Below are positions 25,823 to 35,490 of a stretch of 64,000 nt of DNA, in pieces. Position 1 is the stretch's first letter; every line of letters begins with the position of its first letter. The stretch spans positions 62,001 to 126,000 of the forward strand of contig NZ_LITT01000002.1 of assembly GCF_001636845.1 (NCBI RefSeq), read 5' to 3'. Under the pieces are notes generated by a model, which was given only the letters and a program-made list of their open reading frames with translations, ran no database searches and was not told the DNA's origin. This DNA is from Clostridium ljungdahlii (GTDB lineage Bacteria; Bacillota; Clostridia; Clostridiales; Clostridiaceae). Position numbers and translations under genes: made by a program.

Positions 25823-25847
25823 ATACCATAATATGGAGGTGGAAACA

Positions 25848-26960
25848 TTGGAAAGTATTCTGAGACTTGTTAATTTGGCAAAAGTTTTTGATGAACAAAG
25901 GATAGTAAAAAATATTTCACTTGATATTAGAAGAGGTGAATTCTTAACTATTCTCGGACCAAGTGGCTGTGGAAAGACAACTACACTTAGAATGATTGCA
26001 GGTTTTGAAAAACTCACTGCTGGGAGTATTCTCTTAGATGGAGAGCCTATAGAAAATAGGCAACCTTATGAATTGGATATTAATACGGTATTTCAAAACT
26101 ATGCTCTTTTTCCGCATATGAATGTATTTGATAATGTAGCCTATGGTTTAAAAATTAAAAAAGTTAAGAAGTTAGAAATAAAAGAACGTGTTAATGAGAT
26201 GCTAGAGCTTGTACAGTTAAGTAATTATGAAAAAAGAATGCCTTCTCAGTTAAGCGGAGGTCAAAAACAAAGGGTAGCAATTGCAAGGGCACTTATTAAT
26301 AAACCTAAAATATTGCTTTTAGATGAACCTCTAGGTGCTCTAGATTTTAAATTAAGAAAACAAATGCAGATGGAATTAAAGATGCTTCAAAAAAAACTGG
26401 GGATAACATTTGTATATGTAACTCATGATCAGGAAGAGGCATTAAATATGTCTGACCGTATAGTTATAATGAATGAAGGATCTATAGAACAGGTAGGTGA
26501 CGCTAGAGATATATATGAAAATCCTAAAACCAGGTTCGTAGCAAGTTTTATAGGTGAATCCAACTTGTTTGAGTCAACTGTGGAAGATATTTTTCAAGAT
26601 AGGGTTATATTGAAAACTGGAGAGTTTAAAATTGCTGCTTTAAATAAAGCATTCAATTTAGGAGACAAGGTGTGTGTTTTAGTTAGACCTGAAAATGTTA
26701 AATATTCTTTAAATCAAGTTAAAAATTTTAGTATTGAGGCAATAGCCCAAGAAAATGCATACTTAGGTTCTAATATAAGAACCACTTTTATTTTAGAAGA
26801 TGGAAGAAAAATTGTATCCAATAATTATGATAAAAATTCAAGGATACCAGAAATTAATGAAACTTTATGGATATATTGGAACGTAAAGGATGCTATTATA
26901 ATAGATAATAAAGAGAATACTGATGAGATTAATCAAACAAGCAAGGTGATGGTAAGTTGA
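25848..26960 (+). CDS. potA: ABC transporter ATPase, PotA-like
   Basis: A 370-residue ATPase with Walker A LGPSGCGKTTTLRMIAG, Q-loop NTVFQNYALFPHM, signature LSGGQKQRVAIARAL, Walker B ILLLDEPLGALD and H-loop VTHDQEEAL, followed by a C-terminal TOBE-type regulatory domain (VCVLVRPENVKYS). It energises a spermidine/putrescine-type importer. The TTG at 25848 lies 8 bases from GGAGG (25835-25839); the ATG at 25833 would overlap that Shine-Dalgarno site and is rejected. The gene order A-B-C-D with overlaps fits a canonical pot operon. Confidence 0.88.
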   Translation: MESILRLVNLAKVFDEQRIVKNISLDIRRGEFLTILGPSGCGKTTTLRMIAGFEKLTAGSILLDGEPIENRQPYELDINTVFQNYALFPHMNVFDNVAYGLKIKKVKKLEIKERVNEMLELVQLSNYEKRMPSQLSGGQKQRVAIARALINKPKILLLDEPLGALDFKLRKQMQMELKMLQKKLGITFVYVTHDQEEALNMSDRIVIMNEGSIEQVGDARDIYENPKTRFVASFIGESNLFESTVEDIFQDRVILKTGEFKIAALNKAFNLGDKVCVLVRPENVKYSLNQVKNFSIEAIAQENAYLGSNIRTTFILEDGRKIVSNNYDKNSRIPEINETLWIYWNVKDAIIIDNKENTDEINQTSKVMVS

Positions 26961-27826
26961 AGACTGAAAAAAAGAGGCCGTTAAATTTTGAAAAAAGTTT
27001 TTTTATAGGGCCTGTATCTCTTTGGATGATAGTTTTAATGGGAGTACCAATTTGCTATGTTATATTTATAAGCTTTCTACAAAGGGGGATAAATGGTGGA
27101 ATTGATTTCGTATTTTCTCTGGATAACTATAAAAGAATTATATCACCACTGTATCTTAAGGTATTTATAGACTCCTTATTAATTGCACTTATAACTACTT
27201 TATTTACTTTAGTTGTAGGATATCCATTTGCATATCTTGTAGTAAAAATACCAAAAAAATTTCGTATATTTGTTGTAATGCTTATAATTGTCCCTTTTTG
27301 GACTAACTCTCTTATAAGATCCTATGCTTGGATGACACTTTTAAGTACAGAGGGACTTGTGAATAATTTACTTATTAAAGTGGGATTTATAAAAGAACCT
27401 CTTGAAATGTTGTATACTTATGGAGCTGTACTTATAGGAATGATATATACTCTTTTCCCATTTATGGTACTACCACTTTACACATCTATAGAAAAAGTTA
27501 ATAAAAATTACATTGAAGCAGCTAAAGATTTAGGTGCAACTTCTCTTAGAGCATTTTTAACAGTAACTTTACCGCTTACCAAGCCTGGAATTGTAGCTGG
27601 ATGTATTTTAGTCTTTATACCTTCCCTTGGATTATTTTATATATGTGATCTTATGGGAGGAAGCAAGGTAATGCTCATAGGCAATTTAATTAGAAACCAA
27701 TTTTTAATATCTCGTGATTGGCCTTTTGGTGCAGCACTATCTGTATTTATGATAATTATTACACTGATACTTTTGCATGTAAGTACTAAGCTAGTAGGTA
27801 AAAAAGTGGATTTGGAGGTTTTTTAG
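26957..27826 (+). CDS. potB: ABC transporter permease, PotB-like
   Basis: A 289-residue inner-membrane permease with six predicted segments and the EAA-loop IEAAKDLGATSLRAFLTVTLPLTKPGI near residue 190 (core EAAKDLGA). It overlaps the ATPase gene by four bases (TTGA), so translation is coupled. It starts at TTG 26957 with an AAGGTGATGG site upstream. It pairs with the PotC-like permease to form the translocation pore. Confidence 0.88.
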   Translation: MKTEKKRPLNFEKSFFIGPVSLWMIVLMGVPICYVIFISFLQRGINGGIDFVFSLDNYKRIISPLYLKVFIDSLLIALITTLFTLVVGYPFAYLVVKIPKKFRIFVVMLIIVPFWTNSLIRSYAWMTLLSTEGLVNNLLIKVGFIKEPLEMLYTYGAVLIGMIYTLFPFMVLPLYTSIEKVNKNYIEAAKDLGATSLRAFLTVTLPLTKPGIVAGCILVFIPSLGLFYICDLMGGSKVMLIGNLIRNQFLISRDWPFGAALSVFMIIITLILLHVSTKLVGKKVDLEVF

Positions 27827-27827
27827 C

Positions 27828-28616
27828 ATGATAAATAAAATTCTTAAGAGAACTTCTGTCTTGTATATAGTGCTTGTATTCATTTTTTTATATTTACCTA
27901 TAGCTGTAGTTGTAGTTTATTCTTTTAACAGTGCAAAAACAGGGGCAGCATGGAATGGAACTACTATTAACTGGTATAAGCAGTTGTTTGATGATTCAAA
28001 TGTTATAGTTGCATTTAAAAATAGCTTGACTATAGCAGTTATAAGTACCATAGTTTCTTCAATAATAGGTACAATAGGGGCTGTAGGATTGTATAAGTAT
28101 AAATTTAAGGGGAAAAGTGCAGTGGAAGGACTATTAAATATAACGATTGTTATACCTGAAATTATTATGGGAATTGCATTGCTTGTGTATTTTTCACAAA
28201 TTGGGCTAACCCTTGGTATAGGTACCTTAGTTCTAGCACATGCAACTTTTAGTATTCCTTTTGTGTTTATAATAGTTAGATCAAGACTTGCAGGATTCGA
28301 TTTGTCAATGGAGGATGCAGCTATGGATCTTGGAGCAAATAGGCTTAAGGTTTTTACCAGTATTACACTTCCACTCATATTACCGGGCATATTTTCAGGG
28401 GCAATGATTGCATTTGTTCTTTCCTTTGATGATGTAATTATAAACTTTTTTGTATCGGGAGCGGAAAGCACAACTCTTCCAATAAAGATATTTTCTATGC
28501 TTAAATTTGGGTTATCTCCAGAGATAAATGCCCTTTGTACCCTTATGCTTTTAGTTACATTTGTAATTTTAGCTTCTGCACAAATTATTAAACTAATAGG
28601 GATAAAAAAAGTATAG
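27828..28616 (+). CDS. potC: ABC transporter permease, PotC-like
   Basis: A 262-residue permease with six membrane segments. The EAA-type loop reads MEDAAMDLGANRLKVFTSITLP near residue 162. It begins two bases after the PotB-like gene, with TGGAGG just inside that gene's end. SFNSAKTGAAWNG near the start is the typical PotC periplasmic loop (YSFN). It forms the heterodimeric channel with the previous gene product. Confidence 0.88.
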   Translation: MINKILKRTSVLYIVLVFIFLYLPIAVVVVYSFNSAKTGAAWNGTTINWYKQLFDDSNVIVAFKNSLTIAVISTIVSSIIGTIGAVGLYKYKFKGKSAVEGLLNITIVIPEIIMGIALLVYFSQIGLTLGIGTLVLAHATFSIPFVFIIVRSRLAGFDLSMEDAAMDLGANRLKVFTSITLPLILPGIFSGAMIAFVLSFDDVIINFFVSGAESTTLPIKIFSMLKFGLSPEINALCTLMLLVTFVILASAQIIKLIGIKKV

Positions 28617-28667
28617 GTTGAAATCTCTATGAATATTAATTTTAATACAATGAGAGGGGAATATTAA

Positions 28668-29744
28668 ATGAAAAAGAAATTATTAAAACTATTGAGCTTA
28701 TCAGTAATAGTTGCATGTACGATTGCTACTTTGTCTGGCTGCGGAAGTCAAAAACAGGCTTCCGGAAATGATGAAAAAGTAGTAAATGTGTTTACCTGGG
28801 CTAATTATGTACCCGATTCTGTAGTAAAAGAATTTCAGAACAAAACAGGTATAAAGGTAAATTACAGTAACTTTTCAACTAACGAGGAAATGCTTACAAA
28901 ACTTCAGGCAGCAAAGGGATCTGAATATGATGTAGTAATATGCAGTGATTATATTATTGAAGTTATGGGAAAGCAAAAAAATATTTTAATGCAGCCTATA
29001 GACAAGTCAAAGATACCAAATTATAAAAATGTAGATCCTCGATTTTTAAATCAACTTTATGATAAAGGCAACAAATATTCTATTCCTTATACATTAGGAA
29101 GTCAGATAATAGTATATAATTCAGAAAAAGTTAAAATTCCTATAAAGGGATATAAAGATTTATGGAATTCTACACTTAAAAATTCTCTTGTACTTGTAGA
29201 CGATCCTAGAATAGTAATAGGCATGACTCTTAAAAAATTGGGATATTCCATGAATGAGACGGATTCTAAGAAATTGGCTCAGGCTAAGGAAGAACTTAAA
29301 AAATTAAAGCCAAATGTAAAAGTACTTAATGCAGATACACCTCATAATAGTCTTATTAATGGAGATGCAACAGTAGGATTTATGTATGGTTCTCAAGCAT
29401 CTACTGCAGTTAAGACAAATTCTAAGTTTAAAATAGTATATCCAGAAGAGGGCATGAATGCAGAAGAAGATAATTTTATTATACCAGTAAAAGCACCTCA
29501 CAAGGAAAATGCTGAAAAGTTCATAAACTTTATGCTGGATGGTAAAATAAGCAATGAAGCTACGACAATTAATCAATATGTAAATACAAATAAAGCTGCC
29601 AAGAAATTTATGTCGAGTAGTTATTTAAACGACAAGGCGGTATTTATTCCAGATTCAGAATTAAATAGGGCTGAAAGATTTAGAGATGTAGGTAATGCTG
29701 CAAAGACCTATGATTTAATATGGTCCGAATTCAAACAACAATAA
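28668..29744 (+). CDS. potD: Substrate-binding lipoprotein, PotD/PotF-like
   Basis: A 358-residue extracellular binding protein. The N-terminus KKKLLKLLSLSVIVACTI... ends in the lipobox LSGC (lipidated cysteine near residue 26). The mature part opens VVNVFTWANYVPDSVVKEF, the PotD family start, and has VICSDYIIEVM and YTLGSQIIVYN. Family members bind polyamines through acidic and aromatic residues, though several relatives bind other amines or acids. The downstream amidohydrolase hints that the ligand may be a modified amine or N-acyl amino acid. Confidence 0.86.
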   Translation: MKKKLLKLLSLSVIVACTIATLSGCGSQKQASGNDEKVVNVFTWANYVPDSVVKEFQNKTGIKVNYSNFSTNEEMLTKLQAAKGSEYDVVICSDYIIEVMGKQKNILMQPIDKSKIPNYKNVDPRFLNQLYDKGNKYSIPYTLGSQIIVYNSEKVKIPIKGYKDLWNSTLKNSLVLVDDPRIVIGMTLKKLGYSMNETDSKKLAQAKEELKKLKPNVKVLNADTPHNSLINGDATVGFMYGSQASTAVKTNSKFKIVYPEEGMNAEEDNFIIPVKAPHKENAEKFINFMLDGKISNEATTINQYVNTNKAAKKFMSSSYLNDKAVFIPDSELNRAERFRDVGNAAKTYDLIWSEFKQQ

Positions 29745-29798
29745 CATTGAAAACTTAAATATAGACCTTAAATGAAACTGTATGGGGGAGGCAAGTTT

Positions 29799-31169
29799 AT
29801 GAATATCTATGATTTAGTTATAAAAAACGCTCAAATAGCAGATCCAGAAAATGAAAAAATATTCCATGGCAATCTAGCAGTTCAAAATGGTAAGATAGCT
29901 TCAATTACTAGCGAAAATATAAGTGGTAAAAAGGAAATTGATGCTAAAAATTGTATAGTATGCCCGGGTTTTATAGATATTCATGCCCATATTGATGGAA
30001 ATATGAGCTGTGGAGAATTGTCTTTAGTTCAAGGAGTTACTACAACAGTAGGTGGAAATTGTGGTGGTGGTCCTACAAATTTGAACAAGTTTTTTGAAAC
30101 ACAAAATAAAAATGGCTTTCTCATAAATCAACTTCAATTTATAGGCCATTCCTTTAGCTTAAGACATAAAGTTGGAATTGATAATCCCTATATAAATGCG
30201 ACAAAAACTCAAATAGAGGAAATGAAAAAACTTTTGGAAAAAGAATTTGTAAATGGAGCTGTGGGGTTATCCTTTGGACTTGAATATGCTCCAGGATCTT
30301 CCTTTGAAGAAGTTATAGCTTTAAGCAAGCTTGCTTCACAGTATAAGAAGTTAATTTCTATTCACACAAGGCTTAAGGCTCCCGATGATTTAGAATCTCT
30401 TAAAGAAGCTGTTAAGATCTCAGAAATTACAGGTGCACTAGTTCAGGTATCTCATTTGGTATATCAATATGGAGAAGGAGTTATGACAGAGGCACTTGAT
30501 ATTTTAGATAAGGCAAGAAAAAATGGAGTAAATATATGGGCAGACAGCGGAATGTATACTTCTTTTGCAACAGGTATAAACACCAGTGTTTTTGATGAAG
30601 ACCATATTGAAAAATTTGGCTGGAAGTTCAGTGATCTATATATAGCTTCAGGAAAACTTAAAGGCAAGTGTCTTACAAAGAAATTGTATGACAAAATGAG
30701 ACAAAATGATGAGGACGCAGTTATAATTTGTTACACTGGAGTAGAAGAAGAGATTTATGAAGCACTATTAAAAGATTATGTAGTACTGTCTTCAGATACA
30801 GGTCCTTCTCCTACAGGAGACATAGGAGAAGGTCATCCTCAAAATTGTGGTACATTTCCACGCTTCTTTAAAAAGATGGTAAGAGAGAAAAAGTATATTT
30901 CTCTTATTGATGCTATAAAAAAATGTACTTTGATACCGGCAAATATACTTGGCCTCAAAAATAAGGGAAGGTTGTCTGTAGGATGTGATGGAGATCTAGT
31001 AATATTTGATATGGATACCATTGAAGATAAAGCCGACTTTTTGGGAAAAGGAAGACCAGATGCTTATCCAGATGGAGTTCATTATGTAATAGTTAATGGA
31101 CATGTAATAGTTAAGTATGGTAAAATTAAAAAAGATATTTTGCCTGGAAGGGCAATTAAAATGAATTAA
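29799..31169 (+). CDS. Amidohydrolase, N-acyl-D-amino-acid deacylase/D-aminoacylase-like
   Basis: A 456-residue amidohydrolase-superfamily enzyme: N-terminal beta-sandwich (DLVIKNAQIADPENEKIFHG), metal motif PGFIDIHAHIDG, VQGVTTTVGGNCGGGP, then ISIHTRLK, VQVSHLV and LSSDTGPSPTG with HPQNCGTFPRFF. The pattern is that of D-aminoacylases and related deacetylases. It starts at ATG 29799 after GGGGGAGG; a frame from 29772 lacks a site. It is 54 bases behind potD, so transporter and enzyme are probably one operon: import, then hydrolysis of the amide. Confidence 0.82.
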   Translation: MNIYDLVIKNAQIADPENEKIFHGNLAVQNGKIASITSENISGKKEIDAKNCIVCPGFIDIHAHIDGNMSCGELSLVQGVTTTVGGNCGGGPTNLNKFFETQNKNGFLINQLQFIGHSFSLRHKVGIDNPYINATKTQIEEMKKLLEKEFVNGAVGLSFGLEYAPGSSFEEVIALSKLASQYKKLISIHTRLKAPDDLESLKEAVKISEITGALVQVSHLVYQYGEGVMTEALDILDKARKNGVNIWADSGMYTSFATGINTSVFDEDHIEKFGWKFSDLYIASGKLKGKCLTKKLYDKMRQNDEDAVIICYTGVEEEIYEALLKDYVVLSSDTGPSPTGDIGEGHPQNCGTFPRFFKKMVREKKYISLIDAIKKCTLIPANILGLKNKGRLSVGCDGDLVIFDMDTIEDKADFLGKGRPDAYPDGVHYVIVNGHVIVKYGKIKKDILPGRAIKMN

Positions 31170-31222
31170 ATTAGGCATTTGAAAGAAAATAGGCTAGCAT
31201 ATTGATTAGTTATTTCTTTGAA

Positions 31223-31277
31223 AATGCCTTATAAAGAGCATACCGATTTTTAATTAAGTTATGCTCTTTATGGCATT
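31223..31277 (+). terminator. Hairpin after the amidohydrolase gene
   Basis: AATGCCTTATAAAGAGCATA pairs with TATGCTCTTTATGGCATT around a loop of about 17 bases. There is no T run directly after it, so it is a weaker terminator or an RNA-stabilising hairpin. Confidence 0.5.
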
Positions 31278-31388
31278 GTATAGAGTATAATTACAACCAT
31301 AGTAGACAAATAGGATGAAATAGATATAAAATATAAAATATAGTATTTAAATGACTATAAAGTTATAATTTATATTGGAGGTTTTATA

Positions 31389-32375
31389 ATGGCAATTTTA
31401 GTTTGCGGTGGAGCCGGATACATAGGCAGTCATATGGTTGCGGAGTTATTGGAAAATAAAAAAGAAGTTATCATATTAGATAATTTTGAAAAAGGGCATA
31501 GATCTGCAATTTTAGGTGGAAAGGTATATGAAGGAGATTTAAGAGACGATAATATACTTGACAGAGTATTTGGAGAAAATGAAATTGAAGCTGTAATAGA
31601 TTTTGCTGCTTATTCTCTTGTAGGGGAAAGTGTAGATGAACCTCTTAAATACTTTGATAATAATGTAGGTGGAACTTTAAATTTGCTTAAAGCAATGAGA
31701 AAGCATAATGTAAAGTATATTGTATTTTCATCAACCGCAGCTACTTATGGGGAACCAAAAAGTATACCAATTTTAGAAAATGCAGTTACATATCCTACCA
31801 ACCCCTATGGAGAGTCAAAGCTTACAGTGGAGAAAGTTTTGAAGTGGAGTGATAGGGCATATGGTATAAAGTATGCTGCACTGAGATATTTTAATGCAGC
31901 TGGAGCACATATAAATGGGGCTATAGGAGAAGATCACAGACCTGAAACTCATTTAATTCCAATAATACTTCAAGTAGCCTTAAAAAAGAGAGATAAAATA
32001 TTCATATTTGGGGATGATTACAATACAGAAGACGGTACCTGTGTTAGAGATTACGTTCATGTAACTGATTTAGCTAATGCTCATCTTTTAGCACTGGATA
32101 AAATTATGAAAGATAATGAAAGTAAGATTTATAATTTAGGAAATGGAAAAGGATTTTCTGTAAAAGAAGTAATTGAAGTTTCAAGGAAGGTAACAGGGGA
32201 AAAAATAGAGGCTGAAATTGCACCTAGGAGGCAAGGAGATCCAGCAGTGCTTGTGGCTTCTTCTAAGAAAGCCCAGGATGAACTTGGATGGAAGCCGAAG
32301 TATAATTCTCTGGAGAACATTATTGGGACTGCCTGGAATTGGCATAAAAATCATATAACTGGATATGAAAAATAA
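31389..32375 (+). CDS. galE: UDP-glucose 4-epimerase
   Basis: A 328-residue short-chain dehydrogenase/reductase. It has the NAD-binding GGAGYIGSHMV at residues 7-17, DNFEKGH, the catalytic region SSTAATYG and YGESK (Tyr/Lys), and RYFNAAGA. These are the GalE landmarks. It interconverts UDP-glucose and UDP-galactose in the cytosol, feeding polysaccharide synthesis. ATG with TTGGAGG upstream. It lies 65 bases upstream of argS, with no obvious functional link; no gal genes are adjacent. Confidence 0.9.
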   Translation: MAILVCGGAGYIGSHMVAELLENKKEVIILDNFEKGHRSAILGGKVYEGDLRDDNILDRVFGENEIEAVIDFAAYSLVGESVDEPLKYFDNNVGGTLNLLKAMRKHNVKYIVFSSTAATYGEPKSIPILENAVTYPTNPYGESKLTVEKVLKWSDRAYGIKYAALRYFNAAGAHINGAIGEDHRPETHLIPIILQVALKKRDKIFIFGDDYNTEDGTCVRDYVHVTDLANAHLLALDKIMKDNESKIYNLGNGKGFSVKEVIEVSRKVTGEKIEAEIAPRRQGDPAVLVASSKKAQDELGWKPKYNSLENIIGTAWNWHKNHITGYEK

Positions 32376-32401
32376 TAGAATGTAAACAGGAGAGGAGTTG
32401 A

Positions 32402-32431
32402 ATGTTGTTAAATAAATATAAATTTATTTAA
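32402..32431 (+). promoter_or_regulatory. Nine-codon upstream ORF with hairpin before argS
   Basis: An ATG at 32402 follows AGGAGAGGAG and encodes MLLNKYKFI before a TAA at 32429. The same bases contain TTAAATAAAT paired with ATTTATTTAA (32408-32431). argS starts 9 bases later with only a poor ribosome site of its own, so coupled or hairpin-controlled translation is possible. Confidence 0.4.
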
Positions 32432-32440
32432 CATAAAGTT

Positions 32441-34135
32441 ATGGACTATAAAGAAATAATAGCAGAAAGAATTAAAGAAAATGTAGATTTGGAATTGGAT
32501 TTTATAAAAGGTTTGATAGAGATACCTCCAAAGCCTGAGATGGGAGATTATGCCTTTCCATGTTTTCAATTGGCAAAGACATTAAGAAAATCTCCAAATA
32601 TGATTGCAGAAGAATTAAAAAGTAAATTAGACAAAGAATATTTTGAGAAAGTTGAAAATCTAGGACCTTATTTAAATTTTTTTGTAGATAAAGCAGCTTT
32701 TACAAAAGATACTTTAGAGAAGGTATTAAAAGAAGGAGAGAATTACGGAAAATCTGAACTAGGTAAAGGAAAAAATGTAGTTGTAGAGTTTTCGTCACCT
32801 AACATTGCAAAGCCATTTCATGTGGGACATCTTTTTAGTACATCTGTTGGAAATGCATTGTATAAAATAATAAGTTCTCAAGGATATAACTGCACCAGAA
32901 TAAATCATTTGGGAGATTGGGGAACTCAATTTGGAAAACTCATATCCGCTTATAAAAGATGGTGTGATGAAGATTCCCTACATAAAGATCCAATAAAAGA
33001 GCTTTTAAGAATATATGTTAAATTTCATGAAGAAGCTGAAAAAGATCCTTCACTCAATGAAGAAGGTAGAATGTATTTTAAAAAATTAGAAGATGGATGT
33101 GAGGAAGAAGTTACTCTCTGGAAAAAATTTAAAGATTTAAGCCTTAGAGAATTTAAAAAGATATACGATCTTTTAAATGTGGATTTTGATTTCTATACAG
33201 GAGAAAGTTTTTATTCAGATAAAATGGATGCTGTTGTAGAGGAAATAGACAAAAAAGGGCTTTTAGTAGAGAGTAATGGAGCAAGAGTTGTAATGCTTGA
33301 TGATTATAACATACCTCCTTGTATTGTAAAAAAATCTGATGGAGCTACTATATATGCAACACGTGATTTGGCTGCAGCTATATATAGAAAGAAAACTTAT
33401 GATTTTGATAAATGCATATATGTAGTAGGGCTTGACCAATCACTTCACTTTAAACAGGTATTTACTACACTTAAATTAATGGGAAATGATTGGGCAGATT
33501 CATGTACACATGTAGGTTTTGGTCTTGTAAGATTTGCAGATAAAAAACTTTCTACAAGAAAGGGAGATGTAATATTTTTAGAGGATTTATTAAATAGATC
33601 TATAGAGAGAACCCTTGAAATAATAAATGAAAAAAATCCTGAGCTTGAAAATAAGGAAGAAGTTGCAAAGAAGATAGGAATAGGTGCTGTTATATTTACT
33701 TATTTAAAAAACAACAGAGAAAGAGATATAGTATTTGACTGGAATGAAATGCTAAGCTTTGAAGGAGAAACTGGTCCTTATGTACAATATAGCTATGCTA
33801 GAGGAAAGAGCATATTAAGAAAAGCTCCTGCAGATGTAAGTGAAAATGTAGATTACAGCAAATTAAGTAGTAAAGAGGAATTTGAACTTGTAAAAATACT
33901 TCATGGTTTTAATAAGGCAGTATTAAGTGCTATAAATAAGTTGGAACCATTTATAGTAACTAGATATGTAATAGATGCAGCTAAAGCCTTTAATAAGTTC
34001 TACAATGCACACAGCATTATGAATGCTGAAGATGAAGGTGTAAAGGCAGCTAGGATTCAGCTTGTAAAGGCTTCCTGCCAGGTAATAAAAAATGGCCTGA
34101 ATTTACTGGGAATAGATGTAGTAGAAAAGATGTAA
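32441..34135 (+). CDS. argS: Arginyl-tRNA synthetase
   Basis: A 564-residue class I synthetase that charges tRNA-Arg. It has the N-terminal Add1-type domain ([15 protein letters not shown]), the HIGH-type motif [13 protein letters not shown] near residue 118, [13 protein letters not shown], and the KMSKS-equivalent [14 protein letters not shown] near residue 370. The C-terminal anticodon-binding DALR domain ends [13 protein letters not shown]. No T-box leader is seen; instead a short upstream ORF and hairpin lie directly before it. Essential housekeeping gene. Confidence 0.95.
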   Translation: MDYKEIIAERIKENVDLELDFIKGLIEIPPKPEMGDYAFPCFQLAKTLRKSPNMIAEELKSKLDKEYFEKVENLGPYLNFFVDKAAFTKDTLEKVLKEGENYGKSELGKGKNVVVEFSSPNIAKPFHVGHLFSTSVGNALYKIISSQGYNCTRINHLGDWGTQFGKLISAYKRWCDEDSLHKDPIKELLRIYVKFHEEAEKDPSLNEEGRMYFKKLEDGCEEEVTLWKKFKDLSLREFKKIYDLLNVDFDFYTGESFYSDKMDAVVEEIDKKGLLVESNGARVVMLDDYNIPPCIVKKSDGATIYATRDLAAAIYRKKTYDFDKCIYVVGLDQSLHFKQVFTTLKLMGNDWADSCTHVGFGLVRFADKKLSTRKGDVIFLEDLLNRSIERTLEIINEKNPELENKEEVAKKIGIGAVIFTYLKNNRERDIVFDWNEMLSFEGETGPYVQYSYARGKSILRKAPADVSENVDYSKLSSKEEFELVKILHGFNKAVLSAINKLEPFIVTRYVIDAAKAFNKFYNAHSIMNAEDEGVKAARIQLVKASCQVIKNGLNLLGIDVVEKM

Positions 34136-34206
34136 AAATAGCATTTGTATTTTGAATTCAATTCTACAGCAGAATGGAGATGGAGAAGTTACTTAGTAAC
34201 TAGGTT

Positions 34207-35004
34207 ATGGAAATCAAAGAGTATAAACAGCGTATAAATATTTCAGAAGATATATTTTCAAGTTGTAATATGGATGATATAGCATATTTTGATATAGAGA
34301 CAACAGGATTTGACAGGGAACATGACAACATAATACTTATATCTTTTGGGAGATTCTTAAGCAGGGATGACTTTGAAATGAAACAGTATTTTTCGGATGT
34401 TTTAGAAGATGAAAGGGAAGTTATATATAATTTTGGATTAGATGTAAAAAAATATAGCAGTTGGTGTTCCTATAATGGAATAGCATTTGATGAGCCCTTT
34501 ATAAAAGAGAGGGCTCATCAAAACAACATATGCTTTGAAACTCCTGAACATCACATAGATTTGTACAGGCTTATAAGACCTTACTATAAACAACTTGGAA
34601 TGGAAAGATGTAATTTAAAGACTGTAGAAAAATATGTGGGAATAGACCGAAAAGATAAAATAGATGGTGGAATTAGTGTAGATCTGTACAAAGAATTTCT
34701 AGAAAGTAAAAATGAAAATATAAAGAAAACTGTAATGCTGCACAATTATGAAGATGTTTTAAATTTACCTAAAATACATGAATTTGCTTGCAAAATTAAA
34801 AATAATAATTTGATTGTAAGGGAAAATTGTATTACAGAGAAACAGTTAAAATATTTAAAAATACTTTTGAAAAAGAATAATATACAACTAGATATTCAAT
34901 TAGAAAAAGTATCTAAAAGAGCCGCTTCTCACGTCATAGACCATCTCCTAAAAGGTGAAAGTGATTGTGATGAATTAGTAAATATAATAAATAATAGTTA
35001 CTAA
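34207..35004 (+). CDS. RNase H-like exonuclease domain protein (YprB-type)
   Basis: A 265-residue protein with an RNase H-like/DEDD fold: YFDIETTGFDREHDNIILISFG holds the first acidic motif (DIE), WCSYNGIAFDEPFI the second, and HNYEDVLNLPKIHEF the third. It resembles the YprB ribonuclease-H-like family, found alone or next to helicases. The C-terminal 60 residues are basic and helical. The start is an ATG after a region without a strong Shine-Dalgarno site. A shorter paralogue lies at 38637. The substrate is unknown. Confidence 0.78.
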   Translation: MEIKEYKQRINISEDIFSSCNMDDIAYFDIETTGFDREHDNIILISFGRFLSRDDFEMKQYFSDVLEDEREVIYNFGLDVKKYSSWCSYNGIAFDEPFIKERAHQNNICFETPEHHIDLYRLIRPYYKQLGMERCNLKTVEKYVGIDRKDKIDGGISVDLYKEFLESKNENIKKTVMLHNYEDVLNLPKIHEFACKIKNNNLIVRENCITEKQLKYLKILLKKNNIQLDIQLEKVSKRAASHVIDHLLKGESDCDELVNIINNSY

Positions 35005-35091
35005 TACTTTTAATATAAAATTAAATTTTTAAAATATTTGTACTTTATATTGAAAAATGATTGTATAATTGAAATAAGGAGGGATAATAGT

Positions 35092-35469
35092 ATGGTAGGA
35101 GAGATAATGCATTCTGATATTGTAAAATTAAAGAGAGAAGATAGTCTCCATAAAGCTCTAGAGATAATGTATGACCATAATATAAATGGAGCACCAGTAG
35201 TTGATGAAAACGGTAAACTAACAGGTATGATAGTAAAAGCAGATATATACAGGTTCTTAATGGAAGAAGGACATTATGATACATGTCCTGTTGACTGGGT
35301 TATGGCAAAGGATGTAGTTACAGCTAAAAGTGATGAAGATATTTTAGCTGTTGCAAAAAGACTGAGGGAAAAGAACATAGTATCTATTCCTGTAATTGAT
35401 GATGAAAATACAGTTAAGGGAATTATATCCATCGAAGATATATTGGATTATGTTATAAAAAAGTTCTGA
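35092..35469 (+). CDS. CBS domain pair protein
   Basis: A 125-residue protein consisting of two CBS domains (MHSDIVKLKREDSL to RFLMEEG, and MAKDVVTAKSDEDI to YVIKKF). Stand-alone CBS pairs bind adenine nucleotides and regulate partners. AAGGAGG lies 9 bases before the ATG at 35092. The frame continues 54 bases upstream but without a ribosome site. The downstream stem is shared with the convergent feo operon. Confidence 0.88.
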   Translation: MVGEIMHSDIVKLKREDSLHKALEIMYDHNINGAPVVDENGKLTGMIVKADIYRFLMEEGHYDTCPVDWVMAKDVVTAKSDEDILAVAKRLREKNIVSIPVIDDENTVKGIISIEDILDYVIKKF

Positions 35470-35490
35470 TATTTATATCAGAACTTTTTT
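35461..35490. terminator. Intrinsic terminator between CBS gene and feo operon
   Basis: AAGTTCTGATAT pairs with ATATCAGAACTT and is followed by six or more Ts. It overlaps the CBS stop codon and the end of the convergent small gene. Confidence 0.85.

Noticed and set aside
27917-28471. 184-codon frame opposite the PotC-like gene
   Set aside because: An antisense shadow of a clear permease, without ribosome site or recognisable domain.
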